64,000 bases of DNA. Origin: Sphingomonadales bacterium UBA6157. GTDB lineage: Bacteria; Pseudomonadota; Alphaproteobacteria; Sphingomonadales; Sphingomonadaceae. Below are positions 42,041-50,474 of this stretch, piece after piece (the first letter of the stretch is position 1; every line of letters begins with the position of its first letter). The position numbers and the translations under genes were made by a program. Location of the stretch: contig DIUN01000050.1 in assembly GCA_002423025.1 (NCBI GenBank), positions 12,212 to 76,211 of the forward strand, written 5' to 3'. A model generated the notes under the pieces. That model saw only the letters and a list, made by a program, of their open reading frames with translations. It had not been told where the DNA came from and made no database searches.

Positions 42041-43085
42041 AGGCGGTGGCTTTTTCCGCTGGTGTGCCGCAGGCGTGGCAGAAGGGCGCAAAGGCGTTCT
42101 TGCGGGTTGTGCAGGTGCCGCATTTGTCGAACAGGCCGATGCCGCAGTGCGGGCAGAAATCGATCTCGGTGTTCTTGAAGTCCACGGGTCGCTCGCAGCC
42201 CGGGCAGACGTTTTTCGCCATGCGGACCAGCGCCGTATCATAGCTCAGCTCCTGCCGGCGCACCGTATCCGGCTGCTGCTCGGCGAGGCGCTGCTGGGCC
42301 ATATAGCGGTTGGCGGCGAGGATCGCCCAGCGGCCGACCAGCACGGTGATGATGATGCCGACGATGAAGCGCACATAGCCGCCATAGCTTGGCAGATAGG
42401 GCACCAGCTCGACGAAAAACGCGAACAGCGCAAAGAGGATGAAGCCCCAGACAAACGGCCACCAGCGGCTCTTGCGCTGCTTGCTGAACAGCCAGCCGGC
42501 CAACCCGAGCAGCGGCAGGGTGAGCGCCAGGCGATAGCCGAACACCCGCAGCTCCGAGGCGCGCAGCGCGGCCTCATACCTGCCCTGCGCGGCGTCCATC
42601 AGCGGGGCGATCCTGTCCGAGGCGGCGTTGCGGGCCTGCTGTGCATCGAGCAGCTGCTGGCGCTGGGCATCGAGCCGGATCTGCGCTTGCGCGGCGGCGG
42701 CCTGCAGCTTGTCCAGCTCGGCGGTGCGGCTGGTCAGCTCGCTGTCCTGCTCCGGGCGCTGGGTGGCGGTGCGGGTGGCGACCCAGTTCTGGAAGGCCTC
42801 GCGGGCGCTGGCATAGGCGCTGTTGGCGCTGTCCAGCTTCAGCTGCGCCTGATCGAGCGCGGTGCGGGCGGCATCGGCCTTTTCGTTGGCGGCCTCGCGC
42901 TCGGCCCGCAGCGGCGCAAAGCGGGCCTGGTCGACAAAGTCTTCCTGCGAAATCTGGTCATCGACTTGCGGCAGGTCTCCCACGATCACGCCGCCAAGCC
43001 CGATGAGGAAGCCGGCGAAGATCAGCGCCAGCACCCAGAGGCCGCGGTTGAACCAGGTTTCGGACAGGCGGAGAGATTTGCTCAT
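42039..43085 (-). CDS. membrane protein with coiled coil and C-terminal double zinc ribbon
   Basis: Protein of 348 aa. Layout: membrane helix (about 15-36), long periplasmic coiled coil (about 58-170, rich in Ala/Gln/Glu/Arg), two or three further helices (about 178-245), and a cytosolic tail with two zinc-ribbon knuckle sets, CPGCERPV, CPHCGIG, CGTC and CHACG. This order suggests an envelope sensor or scaffold whose zinc ribbon contacts a cytosolic partner. I recognise the zinc-ribbon type but no named function. It overlaps the epimerase gene by 4 nt (ATGA), so the two are coupled. Confidence 0.75.
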   Translation of the reverse strand: MSKSLRLSETWFNRGLWVLALIFAGFLIGLGGVIVGDLPQVDDQISQEDFVDQARFAPLRAEREAANEKADAARTALDQAQLKLDSANSAYASAREAFQNWVATRTATQRPEQDSELTSRTAELDKLQAAAAQAQIRLDAQRQQLLDAQQARNAASDRIAPLMDAAQGRYEAALRASELRVFGYRLALTLPLLGLAGWLFSKQRKSRWWPFVWGFILFALFAFFVELVPYLPSYGGYVRFIVGIIITVLVGRWAILAANRYMAQQRLAEQQPDTVRRQELSYDTALVRMAKNVCPGCERPVDFKNTEIDFCPHCGIGLFDKCGTCTTRKNAFAPFCHACGTPAEKATA

Positions 43086-44119
43086 GGCCGCGGATGCTGC
43101 GCCACGGCCGGGCTTTCGTCAATTCCGCCAGCGCTGTAGCCGCGATACCACTCGACAAAGCGCGGCACGCCCAGCGCCAGCGGCGTGGCTGGGGCATAGC
43201 CGAGGTCACGCCGGGCCGGGGTGATGTCGGCCCAGGTGGCTGTCACGTCGCCGGCCTGCATCGGCAGCGGCTCGATGAGCGGGGCGAGGCCGCAGGCGGC
43301 GCCGATGCGCTCCACCAGCTCCATCACCTCCACCGGCTGGTCGTTGCCGAGGTTGTAGAGGGCATGCGGGCTCAGGCTGCCGCCGGGCTTGGGCTGGCCA
43401 TCATCGGCGGGCGGGCGATCGAGCGCGGCGAGGATGCCGGCGGTGATATCGTCGATGTAGGTGAAATCGCGCTTGAGCTTGCCATGGTTGTAGAGCGGCA
43501 GCGGCACGCCGGCGAGCACCCGCTCGGTGAAGCGCCACAGCGCCATGTCCGGCCGGCCCCAGGGGCCGTAAACGGTGAAGAAGCGCAGGCCGGTCATCGG
43601 CACGCGGTAGAGATGGGCATAGCTTTCCGCCATCAGCTCGCCGGCCTTCTTGGTGGCGGCGTAGAGCGAGACGGGGTGGTCCGCCCGGTCCTCGGCATTG
43701 AAGGGCAGGCGGGCGGTGTCCCCATAGACCGAGGAGGAGGAGGCATAGACCAGGTGCGCCACGCGCTGCTGGCGGGCCAGCTCCAGCAGTTCCAGCTGGC
43801 CGACAAGGTTGCTGCGGCCATAATCGCGCGGCGCATCGATGCTGTGGCGCACCCCCGCCTGCGCGCCGAGATGGACGATGCCGCCGAGCCGCGCGCCCGC
43901 GACGGCGGCGGCCAGCGCCGCTTGATCGGCAAAATCCCCGACCACGAAGCGGAAATCCGGGTGCGGCCCGATCAGCCTTGCCAGCCGGGCATGCTTCAGC
44001 GCCGGATCATAATAGGTGTTGAGATTGTCGATGCCGATAACGCGCTGGCCACGCCCGAGCAGGGCGCGCACGACATGGGCGCCGATGAAGCCCGCGGCTC
44101 CGGTAACCAGCACTGTCAT
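43082..44119 (-). CDS. NAD-dependent UDP-glucuronate 4-epimerase-like enzyme
   Basis: SDR-family enzyme of 345 aa. The ATG at 44119 opens MTVLVTGAAGFIGAHVVRAL with the NAD motif GxxGxxG. The catalytic triad is in YASSSSVYGDTARLPF and YAATKKAGE. YNHGKLKRDFTYIDDITAGI matches UDP-glucuronate 4-epimerases closely, which supply UDP-galacturonate for lipopolysaccharide or capsule. The role in this organism is inferred. The next gene downstream is the zinc-ribbon membrane protein, overlapping by 4 nt. Confidence 0.87.
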   Translation of the reverse strand: MTVLVTGAAGFIGAHVVRALLGRGQRVIGIDNLNTYYDPALKHARLARLIGPHPDFRFVVGDFADQAALAAAVAGARLGGIVHLGAQAGVRHSIDAPRDYGRSNLVGQLELLELARQQRVAHLVYASSSSVYGDTARLPFNAEDRADHPVSLYAATKKAGELMAESYAHLYRVPMTGLRFFTVYGPWGRPDMALWRFTERVLAGVPLPLYNHGKLKRDFTYIDDITAGILAALDRPPADDGQPKPGGSLSPHALYNLGNDQPVEVMELVERIGAACGLAPLIEPLPMQAGDVTATWADITPARRDLGYAPATPLALGVPRFVEWYRGYSAGGIDESPAVAQHPRP

Positions 44120-44193
44120 CGCTCGCCCTTTCGCTTCGCCGCCGCGTCTTCTTGCGTTGGAAACGGCGGCGGGGCCAGCACTTTGCCGGAGGC

Positions 44194-45807
44194 TCAGCCG
44201 GCCTTGATGATCTCGGCAGCACGCTCGGCCACGGCCAGCACGGCGGCGTTGGTCATCGCCTGCGGAATTGTCGGGAAGATCGAGGCATCGACGATGCGCA
44301 GCCCGGCCAGCCCCCGCACCCGGCACTGCGGGTCCACCACGGCCGCGTCAGCATCCGCGCGGCCCATCCGGCAGGTGGAAACCGGGTGGAAGAACGGCGA
44401 GGCGGTGCGGCGGATGTGCATCGCCAGCGCCGCGCGGCTGGTCATGGCCGGGCCGGGGAACAGCTCCTCGGCAATCCAGGCGCGCAGTTCCGGCTGGCGG
44501 GCGATCTCGCGGCTGATCTCGAAGGCATCGACCAGCGCTTCAACATCACGCGGATCGGTAAGATAGCCAGGGTCTATCCGCGCCGGCACGCCGGGGTCGG
44601 CACTGGCCAGCGACAGGGAGCCCCGGCTGTGCGGCGCCATCAGGGCAGGCACGATCGAGAAGCTGTCCGGTGGCGGCGGGCCAAGTTCCGGGCTGAGGAA
44701 CGGCACGCACAGGCCCATCAGCTGCAGGTCTGCCCAGCCGCGCTGCTGGCGGCTTTGCGCCATCACCATGGTCTCGGAGTGATTGTAGCCCGAGAGCGGC
44801 AGCGGCTGGGGGCTGCGGAACAACAGCCCCGGCACCAGCGGATGGTCCTGCAGATTCTGCCCGACTCCCGGCAGGTGATGCACCGGCGTGATGCCCAGCG
44901 CTGCCAGCTGGTTTGCATCGCCGATACCTGAGAGCAGCAACAGCCGGGGGGAATCGATGGCTCCGGCGCACATTATGGTCTCGCGCTCCGGGCTGATGCT
45001 GTAGGCCGCGCCGCCCGCCACCAGTGCGACCGTGCGGCACCGGCCTTGCGCAATGCCCAGCCCCGTGACCATCGCGCCCGTCAGGATGCCAAGGTTGGCG
45101 CGGCCGCGCACCGGCTCCAGAAAGGCGCTGGCGGCTGTGTCACGCTTGCCGTCCCGGATGGTCAGCTGGGTCCAGATCGTGCCGTCCGCCCGCGCGCCGT
45201 TCCAGTCCGGATTGGGGGCATGGCCGGCAGCGACGCCGGCTGCGGCAAAGGCTGTGGCGAGGGGGTTCTGGTCAGCCGCATCGGCCACGGCCAGCACGTG
45301 CAGCGGGCCATCGCCGCCGCGATAGGCATTGGCGCCGCCCGAGGCGGTTTCCAGCCGGCGGAAGCAGGGCAGCAGCGCTTCATAGCCCCAGCCGGCATCG
45401 CCGGTGGCGGCAGCCCAGCTGTCATAGGCCTCGCGCCCGCCACGCTGGAAGCCGAGCGCATTGATGAGGGTGGAGCCGCCTAGCCCCTTGCCGCGCGGCT
45501 GCGGCAGGCAACGCCCCAGCAGCCCGGCCTGCGGCGTGGAGGCGTAGTTCCAGTCAAAGGCGCCCCCGGCCAGCCCCGGCCAGGCCTGAGGCGTATCAAC
45601 ACCTGCATCAGACACCGCGTGGCCCGCTTCGATCAGCAGCACCCGCGCATGCGGCGCCTCGCTCAGCCGCCGCGCCAGCACGCACCCCGCCGAGCCGCCT
45701 CCGATGATGACATGGTCCCAGGGCTGGCCAAGCAGCGCCGCAATGTCCGTCTCGGCCCCACCGATGGTGGCACGCGCCTTGGCAGGCGAAGTGTAGCCTG
45801 CGCTCAT
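44194..45807 (-). CDS. GMC-family FAD alcohol dehydrogenase (choline dehydrogenase-like)
   Basis: Flavoprotein of 537 aa. FAD-binding IIGGGSAGCVLARRLSE near residue 34, the GMC signature LPQPRGKGLGGSTLINALGF, and the second signature GAIDSPRLLLLSGIGD are all present. The catalytic His is in FFHPVSTCRMG, and the C-terminus NAAVLAVAERAAEII completes the FAD site. The family oxidises choline, long-chain or aromatic alcohols; no betaine genes are adjacent, so choline is not assumed. A stretch of about 30 residues precedes the Rossmann fold. Confidence 0.9.
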   Translation of the reverse strand: MSAGYTSPAKARATIGGAETDIAALLGQPWDHVIIGGGSAGCVLARRLSEAPHARVLLIEAGHAVSDAGVDTPQAWPGLAGGAFDWNYASTPQAGLLGRCLPQPRGKGLGGSTLINALGFQRGGREAYDSWAAATGDAGWGYEALLPCFRRLETASGGANAYRGGDGPLHVLAVADAADQNPLATAFAAAGVAAGHAPNPDWNGARADGTIWTQLTIRDGKRDTAASAFLEPVRGRANLGILTGAMVTGLGIAQGRCRTVALVAGGAAYSISPERETIMCAGAIDSPRLLLLSGIGDANQLAALGITPVHHLPGVGQNLQDHPLVPGLLFRSPQPLPLSGYNHSETMVMAQSRQQRGWADLQLMGLCVPFLSPELGPPPPDSFSIVPALMAPHSRGSLSLASADPGVPARIDPGYLTDPRDVEALVDAFEISREIARQPELRAWIAEELFPGPAMTSRAALAMHIRRTASPFFHPVSTCRMGRADADAAVVDPQCRVRGLAGLRIVDASIFPTIPQAMTNAAVLAVAERAAEIIKAG

Positions 45808-45989
45808 ACCGCACTATCCCCATGCAACCCGGCAATCATGCGTTTCAGGCTGGCGTACCCCGGCCTGCCCACCCAGCCGGACAATGGCAATGGCCGCCCC
45901 GCGACCACACAAGTGCGTGAATGATGCCGCAGCCCCGATGTTTTATGTTGCTCGCCCGCCCCGGCTGACCTAGTTCCCCGCGAGCGCAT

Positions 45990-46064
45990 TGGGGCGTCGC
46001 CAAGCGGTAAGGCACCGGTTTTTGGTACCGGCATCCGCAGGTTCGAATCCTGCCGCCCCAGCCA
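45990..46064 (+). tRNA. tRNA-Gln (anticodon UUG)
   Basis: The cloverleaf reads out cleanly: acceptor TGGGGCG/CGCCCCA, D arm with GCCAAGCGGTAAGGC, anticodon stem CCGGT/ACCGG with loop TTTTGGT (anticodon TTG), T arm GCAGGTTCGAATCCTGC, discriminator G and encoded CCA (46062-46064). It is on the plus strand, next to nothing co-oriented upstream. Confidence 0.97.
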
Positions 46065-46376
46065 AGCTTCTCTACCGACAGAAAATATCCCGGAAATCCA
46101 AGGTATTTCTGGGTCTCCGTGCGTGGCTGGGCCGGCATTGCAGCAAGTCAATTGGCACCGACTGTGGTGAGTCCCCTTGTCCTGCCGCCCGAACGTTTTC
46201 CGTCGCAGTGGCACCGGTTCCTTGGCTGGCGGCTTCGCGGCACCAGCGACGGCCGCAGCCCATGGTGCTTTTTGAACAGCCGTCAGGTTCATGTCAGCTG
46301 CTCGGGATAACTGCGTATGCCAAACAACGCGAGTTGTAGCTACGACTGCGCCAGACCGTGGAGGGGAACACCACAC
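46065..46376. other. 312-base stretch after tRNA-Gln
   Basis: No convincing gene. It is less GC-rich than the surroundings (for example AGAAAATATCCCGGAAATCC) and leads into the cytochrome gene; a GAGGGG site lies at 46361-46366. Minus-strand frames here run through the tRNA and are rejected. I looked for a direct repeat of the tRNA 3' end further downstream, as in an integrated element, and saw none in the next 2 kb. Confidence 0.55.
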
Positions 46377-46715
46377 ATGCGCCACTTGAAGCGCCCAGCT
46401 CTATATGCGTCCGCGTTAGCACTGGTTGGTTGCGCAAGTTTGCTTGCGCTGTCGGCACCGTCGATTGCGCAAAGCGCCGCTGTTAACCCGCCTCCTGGTC
46501 GCTTGCTCGCGTCCAACTGTTTTCAGTGCCACAGCATTTCCGGAACAACGTCAGGCTTTGACAACATCAAGGGCAAGTCGAGCAACGAAATCTATGACGA
46601 AATGATGGATTTCAAGTCCGGCAAAGAAGGTAACGGACTGATGGCTCGTCATGCCATGGGCTACACCGACGCTCAGATACGGCTGATTGCTGACTATCTG
46701 GCAACCTTGCGCTGA
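46377..46715 (+). CDS. small periplasmic monoheme cytochrome c
   Basis: Protein of 112 aa. The ATG at 46377 gives a basic n-region, a hydrophobic signal (YASALALVGCASLLALSAPS) and an Ala-Gln cleavage site. The heme site is NCFQCH; a Met ligand candidate is in ARHAMGYTDAQI near the C-terminus. The pattern NCFQCHSISG and the final DAQIRLIADYLATLR resemble cytochrome subunits of flavocytochrome-c sulfide dehydrogenases. It is 13 nt from the flavoprotein gene that follows, so the pair probably works together, the cytochrome accepting electrons. Confidence 0.85.
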   Translation: MRHLKRPALYASALALVGCASLLALSAPSIAQSAAVNPPPGRLLASNCFQCHSISGTTSGFDNIKGKSSNEIYDEMMDFKSGKEGNGLMARHAMGYTDAQIRLIADYLATLR

Positions 46716-46728
46716 TCGGAGAGCCAGA

Positions 46729-48060
46729 ATGGAACGCCGGACTTTTCTGCGCAATGCAAGCGCACTCGCCGCATCGCTCGCCCTGTCAGCCTGCGGGGGT
46801 AGCGGTGGCGGTGGCGAGAGCGGCACGACATCTGTAACGCCGCCGATCACGCCAACACCCGGACCGACGCCACCACCCACACCACCCGTGGTGGCAAAGG
46901 CCAAGGTCATTGTCGTCGGAGGTGGCATGGCGGGCGCCACCGTCGCAAAATATCTCCGGCTTTGGGGCAATTCAATCGATGTTACCCTGATCGAAAAGTC
47001 GCAAGCCTATACCTCAAACATCATGAGCAGCCTTGTACTCACAGGCCAGCGATCCATCAGCAGCCTTGAATATTCCTACAATACGTTGCGATCCAATTAC
47101 GGCATCAATTTCGTGCAAGACGAAGTTGTTGCGATCGATCCGGTAACAACCGAAGTAACGCTGGCTTCGGGTACGCGGCTGAAAGCGGATCGGATCGTCC
47201 TTGCGCCCGGGATCGATTTTGACGCCGTTCCAGGTCTTACGGATTCCAATGTGATGCCACATGCCTGGAAGGCAGGCCCGCAGACCACGCTTTTGGCGCA
47301 ACAACTGGCCGCCATGCCGGCGGGTGGCACGATGGTGCTGACCATTCCGCCGGCGCCATATCGTTGCCCGCCCGGGCCGTATGAGCGCGCCTGCCTGGTT
47401 GCCGACTGGCTGCGGCTCAACAAACCGGGCAGCAAGCTGCTGGTTCTCGACGGCAATCCGCAAATCATTGTGGAGAGGGACAATTTCGAGCTCGCCTTTA
47501 CACAACTCCATGCCGGCGTGATCGAGTATCATCCCGGCGTGTCCATCAACAGCGTTGATCAGGCATCCAAGACACTCAACACCTCCGGCGGAGCGGTAAG
47601 GGCTGATGTGATCAACCTTATTCCTCGCCAGAAAGCGCCCTTGCTCGTGTCGCAAGCTGGCTTGGTCAATGATGGTTCAGGCCGCTTTGCCAGCGTGAAT
47701 CTGCTCGATTACAGCAGCACGGCTGCACCAACTGTCCACGTGATAGGCGATTCCAGCGCTACCACTCAGCCCAAGGCAGGTCACATCGCCAACCAGGAGG
47801 CGAAGATTTGCGCGGATGCGATCATTCGCTCGCTCGGCGGTCTTGCGCTCGATCCAGCGCCCATCACGACATCGGCATGCTTCTCGACGATCACGATGAG
47901 TCAGGCTTCCTGGTTGCACGCCATGTACGAGTACAATGCCAGTTCGAAGACAATGCAACTTATCCCGGCATCTTTCGCTGCGTCATCAGGCTGGAGTTCG
48001 GATGATTTCGAGGACATGAACACTTGGTTCGGTTCTCTGATGGCTGATACCTTCGCTTGA
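46729..48060 (+). CDS. FccB-like flavoprotein, Tat-exported predicted lipoprotein
   Basis: Protein of 443 aa resembling the flavin subunit of flavocytochrome-c sulfide dehydrogenase. A Tat motif (ERRTFLRN) precedes a hydrophobic core and a lipobox LSAC (Cys22). A Gly then Pro/Thr linker spans about 23-55, and the FAD motif is VVGGGMAGATVAKYLRL. The family sequence PYRCPPGPYERA keeps Cys213, the equivalent of Cys161 in the Allochromatium enzyme. Its disulfide partner (GDAC in the family) is GDSS here (Ser343), and the cysteine that covalently binds FAD (YTC) is YTS (Ser96). Sulfide oxidation by the known mechanism is therefore doubtful; a different reductant is possible. Confidence 0.82.
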   Translation: MERRTFLRNASALAASLALSACGGSGGGGESGTTSVTPPITPTPGPTPPPTPPVVAKAKVIVVGGGMAGATVAKYLRLWGNSIDVTLIEKSQAYTSNIMSSLVLTGQRSISSLEYSYNTLRSNYGINFVQDEVVAIDPVTTEVTLASGTRLKADRIVLAPGIDFDAVPGLTDSNVMPHAWKAGPQTTLLAQQLAAMPAGGTMVLTIPPAPYRCPPGPYERACLVADWLRLNKPGSKLLVLDGNPQIIVERDNFELAFTQLHAGVIEYHPGVSINSVDQASKTLNTSGGAVRADVINLIPRQKAPLLVSQAGLVNDGSGRFASVNLLDYSSTAAPTVHVIGDSSATTQPKAGHIANQEAKICADAIIRSLGGLALDPAPITTSACFSTITMSQASWLHAMYEYNASSKTMQLIPASFAASSGWSSDDFEDMNTWFGSLMADTFA

Positions 48061-48118
48061 CCCGCGAAGTGGATGACATCCAGCCTGGCGGCCCAAGGGC
48101 AGAGAGCGGGCTACTTCA

Positions 48119-48199
48119 TCACGTCCGTGGACCTGGCACGGGCATGCAGATGTCCAGAAGGCCGTCATTGTCGATATCGCCGATGGCGCAGCCGGATGC
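48119..48199 (-). pseudogene. fragment with a calcium-loop/FG-GAP-like repeat
   Basis: Minus-strand translation gives ASGCAIGDIDNDGLLDICMP and then VPGPRT before a stop (TGA at 48121-48119). The core DIDNDGLLD fits DxDxDGxxD loops of FG-GAP/VCBS or thrombospondin-type-3 repeats. It lies directly after the acylase stop in another frame, with no start codon or ribosome site. It may be the leftover end of a larger secreted repeat protein; a chance match cannot be excluded. Confidence 0.3.
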
Positions 48200-48216
48200 G
48201 CACTTGCTTATCCGGT

Positions 48217-50349
48217 TCAGAACGTGATGCGTTCCTCGAGGTTCTTTTCGATATCGGCGCGGTCACGCCAGAGGGTGCGGAACTGCTTCTTTGCAACGAG
48301 CGGCAGCTGGTCCGCACGGTGCTTCGAGCCGGGCTGGCTGCTGTTGCCATAGCTCATCGCGCCGATCGCCTTCATCGGCGTGCCGAACTCGACCATGCTG
48401 ACCCAGGTTTCTCCACTCAAGGGATTGCGCTGGCCGTCCTTCAGCGGGCTCCAGGTCATGACGCGAAAGATGCCAAGGTTGCCGAGGCCCCCGTGGCCGG
48501 GAAGGTTGGCTTCGGCGACCTTGAGACGCGACACTTCGCCGAACGGGCGATCAACGGCCCCGTAGAGGCTGGTGGTCTGGCCCACAGCTTCCTTGAGCAT
48601 GGCGACAGCACGTGCCGGATCCTTGAGGCCGCGGGGGGTTTCGATGGGATCATCCAGGCTCCAGCCAGTGGCGAAATTGCCCTGGCCGCCAAGTGAATTG
48701 CCGGCGAAAAGCTTGGCCCAGGTTTCAAAGAGCAGCGCGGCCTTGCTGTCCGCCTCATACTTCCGGTCCCAGGCGGACAGCAGGCTCCTGGCTTGCACAA
48801 GGTCGGGATCGTTGGAGCCGCCGACGGCATCGAGCAGCGCCGGTATCATGCGCTCGGCCATCAGCGCGGTTGTGTTGAGCTTGCGCGCCACAAAATCATC
48901 AAAGCTCAGCTTGTCGGTGCCGGCCAGGAGCTTGACCGAGCGCTGGGCCCGCAGGCTCATGCTGGACTGGTTGACGATATGCGCCGGCCAATCGGCCGGC
49001 TTCAGCACGGGCGGGTAGGTCGAGACCCAGGGGCCGTCATTGGCATTTTGCACAAAGCCGCCGGGGGGATCGAAAACCTTGGGCAGGTCTTCATAGCCGT
49101 GAACGTCGGTCCAGAGGGTTTCGGACGTGTCACCCGGCACCAGTGCAGACCAGCGCTGGTAGTCACCGCCTGTCTTGTGCTTGGGCAGGATGCCGTTGTC
49201 GAGATACAGCACATGGCCCTCCCGGTCGGCATAAACGATGTTGAACGTCGGGACCTGCAGGGTTTTCAGAGCGGCTTCGAACTGCTGCCAGTTCTGCGCC
49301 TTGCCCATATCCAGATACTGCTTGAGCACGCCGGGACGATCGAGGCCGGCGACCTTCAGGGCTATGCTGCCGCGATTGTCCGAGAGGTCGAACACCGGCC
49401 CGTGCACTGTCGAGCGCTGGGTGAAGCTGACCGTCTTGAGGTTGCCGTCCGGCTGGCGGACCTTGTAGCTTTTCAACGCGGTCTTGAACGGCAGGACCTT
49501 GCCATCAAACCTGTAACCGTCGCCATCGAGGCTCAGCTGGTATTTGGTGAAGCCAAGGATCGTGTTGACGGTGTTGGTGAAGCCGAGATTGTCGTTGAAA
49601 GCAAAGCGCACGACGGGCAGGCCGACCTGGGTGCCGCCATAAACGCTGTAACCGGGGGCGGTGAGATGCGCCTCGTAGTAGGTGAGCATCGAAGGCGCCC
49701 AGGGCAGGTGCGGGTTGGCGAGTAGCAAGGTCTTGCCCGCCGTGGTGCGCCCCGGCATCACCGCCCAGGCGTTGGAGCCATCGCTGCCTTCAGGCTCGAT
49801 TGCGGGCTCGCCTTCCCCAACAGGGCCAGCGCTGGCCAGGACGCGGCTTTCGGATGCGATGTAGTTGTAGTTCATCAGCCGATGGGCGTGGCCGATGATG
49901 TCGACGCCGGAAATCGGCAGTACCTGCCGCATTTCGGGTGCGATAGCGGACGGATTGGCGGCAGCATAAGCGTTGATGCCGGCCGCAAAGGCATCGAGAT
50001 TGCGACGCATGGCGGGGGTCTGCGCCTTGTACCAGACGAGGCTGCGGGCTGGCACATCATTGGAGATCAACCAGCGATCGAGCTTTTCAGCCTCCGGACC
50101 CCAATATTCGGCCCCCTTGGCGCGGGATTCCCCATACATCTTGAGCAGGATATCGCCGTGGCTCTGCGCCTGGGCATAACCAAAGCCATAAAAAGCACCT
50201 GCCTCGGTCTTGGCATAAACATGCGGAACGCCCCAGGTGTCCCACAGGATTTCGCCGCCGCCGAACGCTGGCTTGGCGGCGATTGCCGGCATCGAGAGCG
50301 TCAGGGCGATTGCCGCTGATGCGAGCCGCCAGGCCAAGGTCATCTTCAT
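48217..50349 (-). CDS. penicillin-acylase-family N-terminal nucleophile hydrolase
   Basis: Secreted Ntn-hydrolase precursor of 710 aa. The ATG at 50349 gives the signal peptide MKMTLAWRLASAAIALTLSM ending at AIA. The alpha chain has ILWDTWGVPHVYAKTEAGAF and the family GFGYAQAQSHGDIL motif. Self-cleavage is expected before the Ser of GSNAWAVMPGRT, which then acts as nucleophile; NPHLPW follows as usual. The C-terminus is typical. Members cleave beta-lactam side chains, acyl-homoserine lactones or other amides; substrate unknown. The N-acyl-D-amino-acid deacylase-type gene nearby points to N-acyl compounds as a theme, which is inference. Confidence 0.88.
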   Translation of the reverse strand: MKMTLAWRLASAAIALTLSMPAIAAKPAFGGGEILWDTWGVPHVYAKTEAGAFYGFGYAQAQSHGDILLKMYGESRAKGAEYWGPEAEKLDRWLISNDVPARSLVWYKAQTPAMRRNLDAFAAGINAYAAANPSAIAPEMRQVLPISGVDIIGHAHRLMNYNYIASESRVLASAGPVGEGEPAIEPEGSDGSNAWAVMPGRTTAGKTLLLANPHLPWAPSMLTYYEAHLTAPGYSVYGGTQVGLPVVRFAFNDNLGFTNTVNTILGFTKYQLSLDGDGYRFDGKVLPFKTALKSYKVRQPDGNLKTVSFTQRSTVHGPVFDLSDNRGSIALKVAGLDRPGVLKQYLDMGKAQNWQQFEAALKTLQVPTFNIVYADREGHVLYLDNGILPKHKTGGDYQRWSALVPGDTSETLWTDVHGYEDLPKVFDPPGGFVQNANDGPWVSTYPPVLKPADWPAHIVNQSSMSLRAQRSVKLLAGTDKLSFDDFVARKLNTTALMAERMIPALLDAVGGSNDPDLVQARSLLSAWDRKYEADSKAALLFETWAKLFAGNSLGGQGNFATGWSLDDPIETPRGLKDPARAVAMLKEAVGQTTSLYGAVDRPFGEVSRLKVAEANLPGHGGLGNLGIFRVMTWSPLKDGQRNPLSGETWVSMVEFGTPMKAIGAMSYGNSSQPGSKHRADQLPLVAKKQFRTLWRDRADIEKNLEERITF

Positions 50350-50474
50350 GGTTGCTGTCCCCCGTTCGAATGGCAGGGTTGCTCTGCCAAGGCCGGAGGC
50401 TGCGGCCTGGAACCCTGAAAGTCCAGACCGCACACGCACATCAGAATGTCACGCCGAGGCCGGCAAAGCGGGGG

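Noticed and set aside
45804..46385. 193-codon minus-strand frame across tRNA-Gln
   Set aside because: Runs through the tRNA gene and overlaps the GMC oxidoreductase start; not a plausible gene.
48134..48148. TGGCACGGGCATGCA, resembling a sigma-54 promoter
   Set aside because: GG to GC distance is 11 and not 12, and the downstream sequence has no gene start.
45990..48216. Integrated element at tRNA-Gln
   Set aside because: No integrase gene and no repeat of the tRNA 3' end were found in the following 2 kb; the lower GC of the cytochrome/FccB pair alone is weak evidence.
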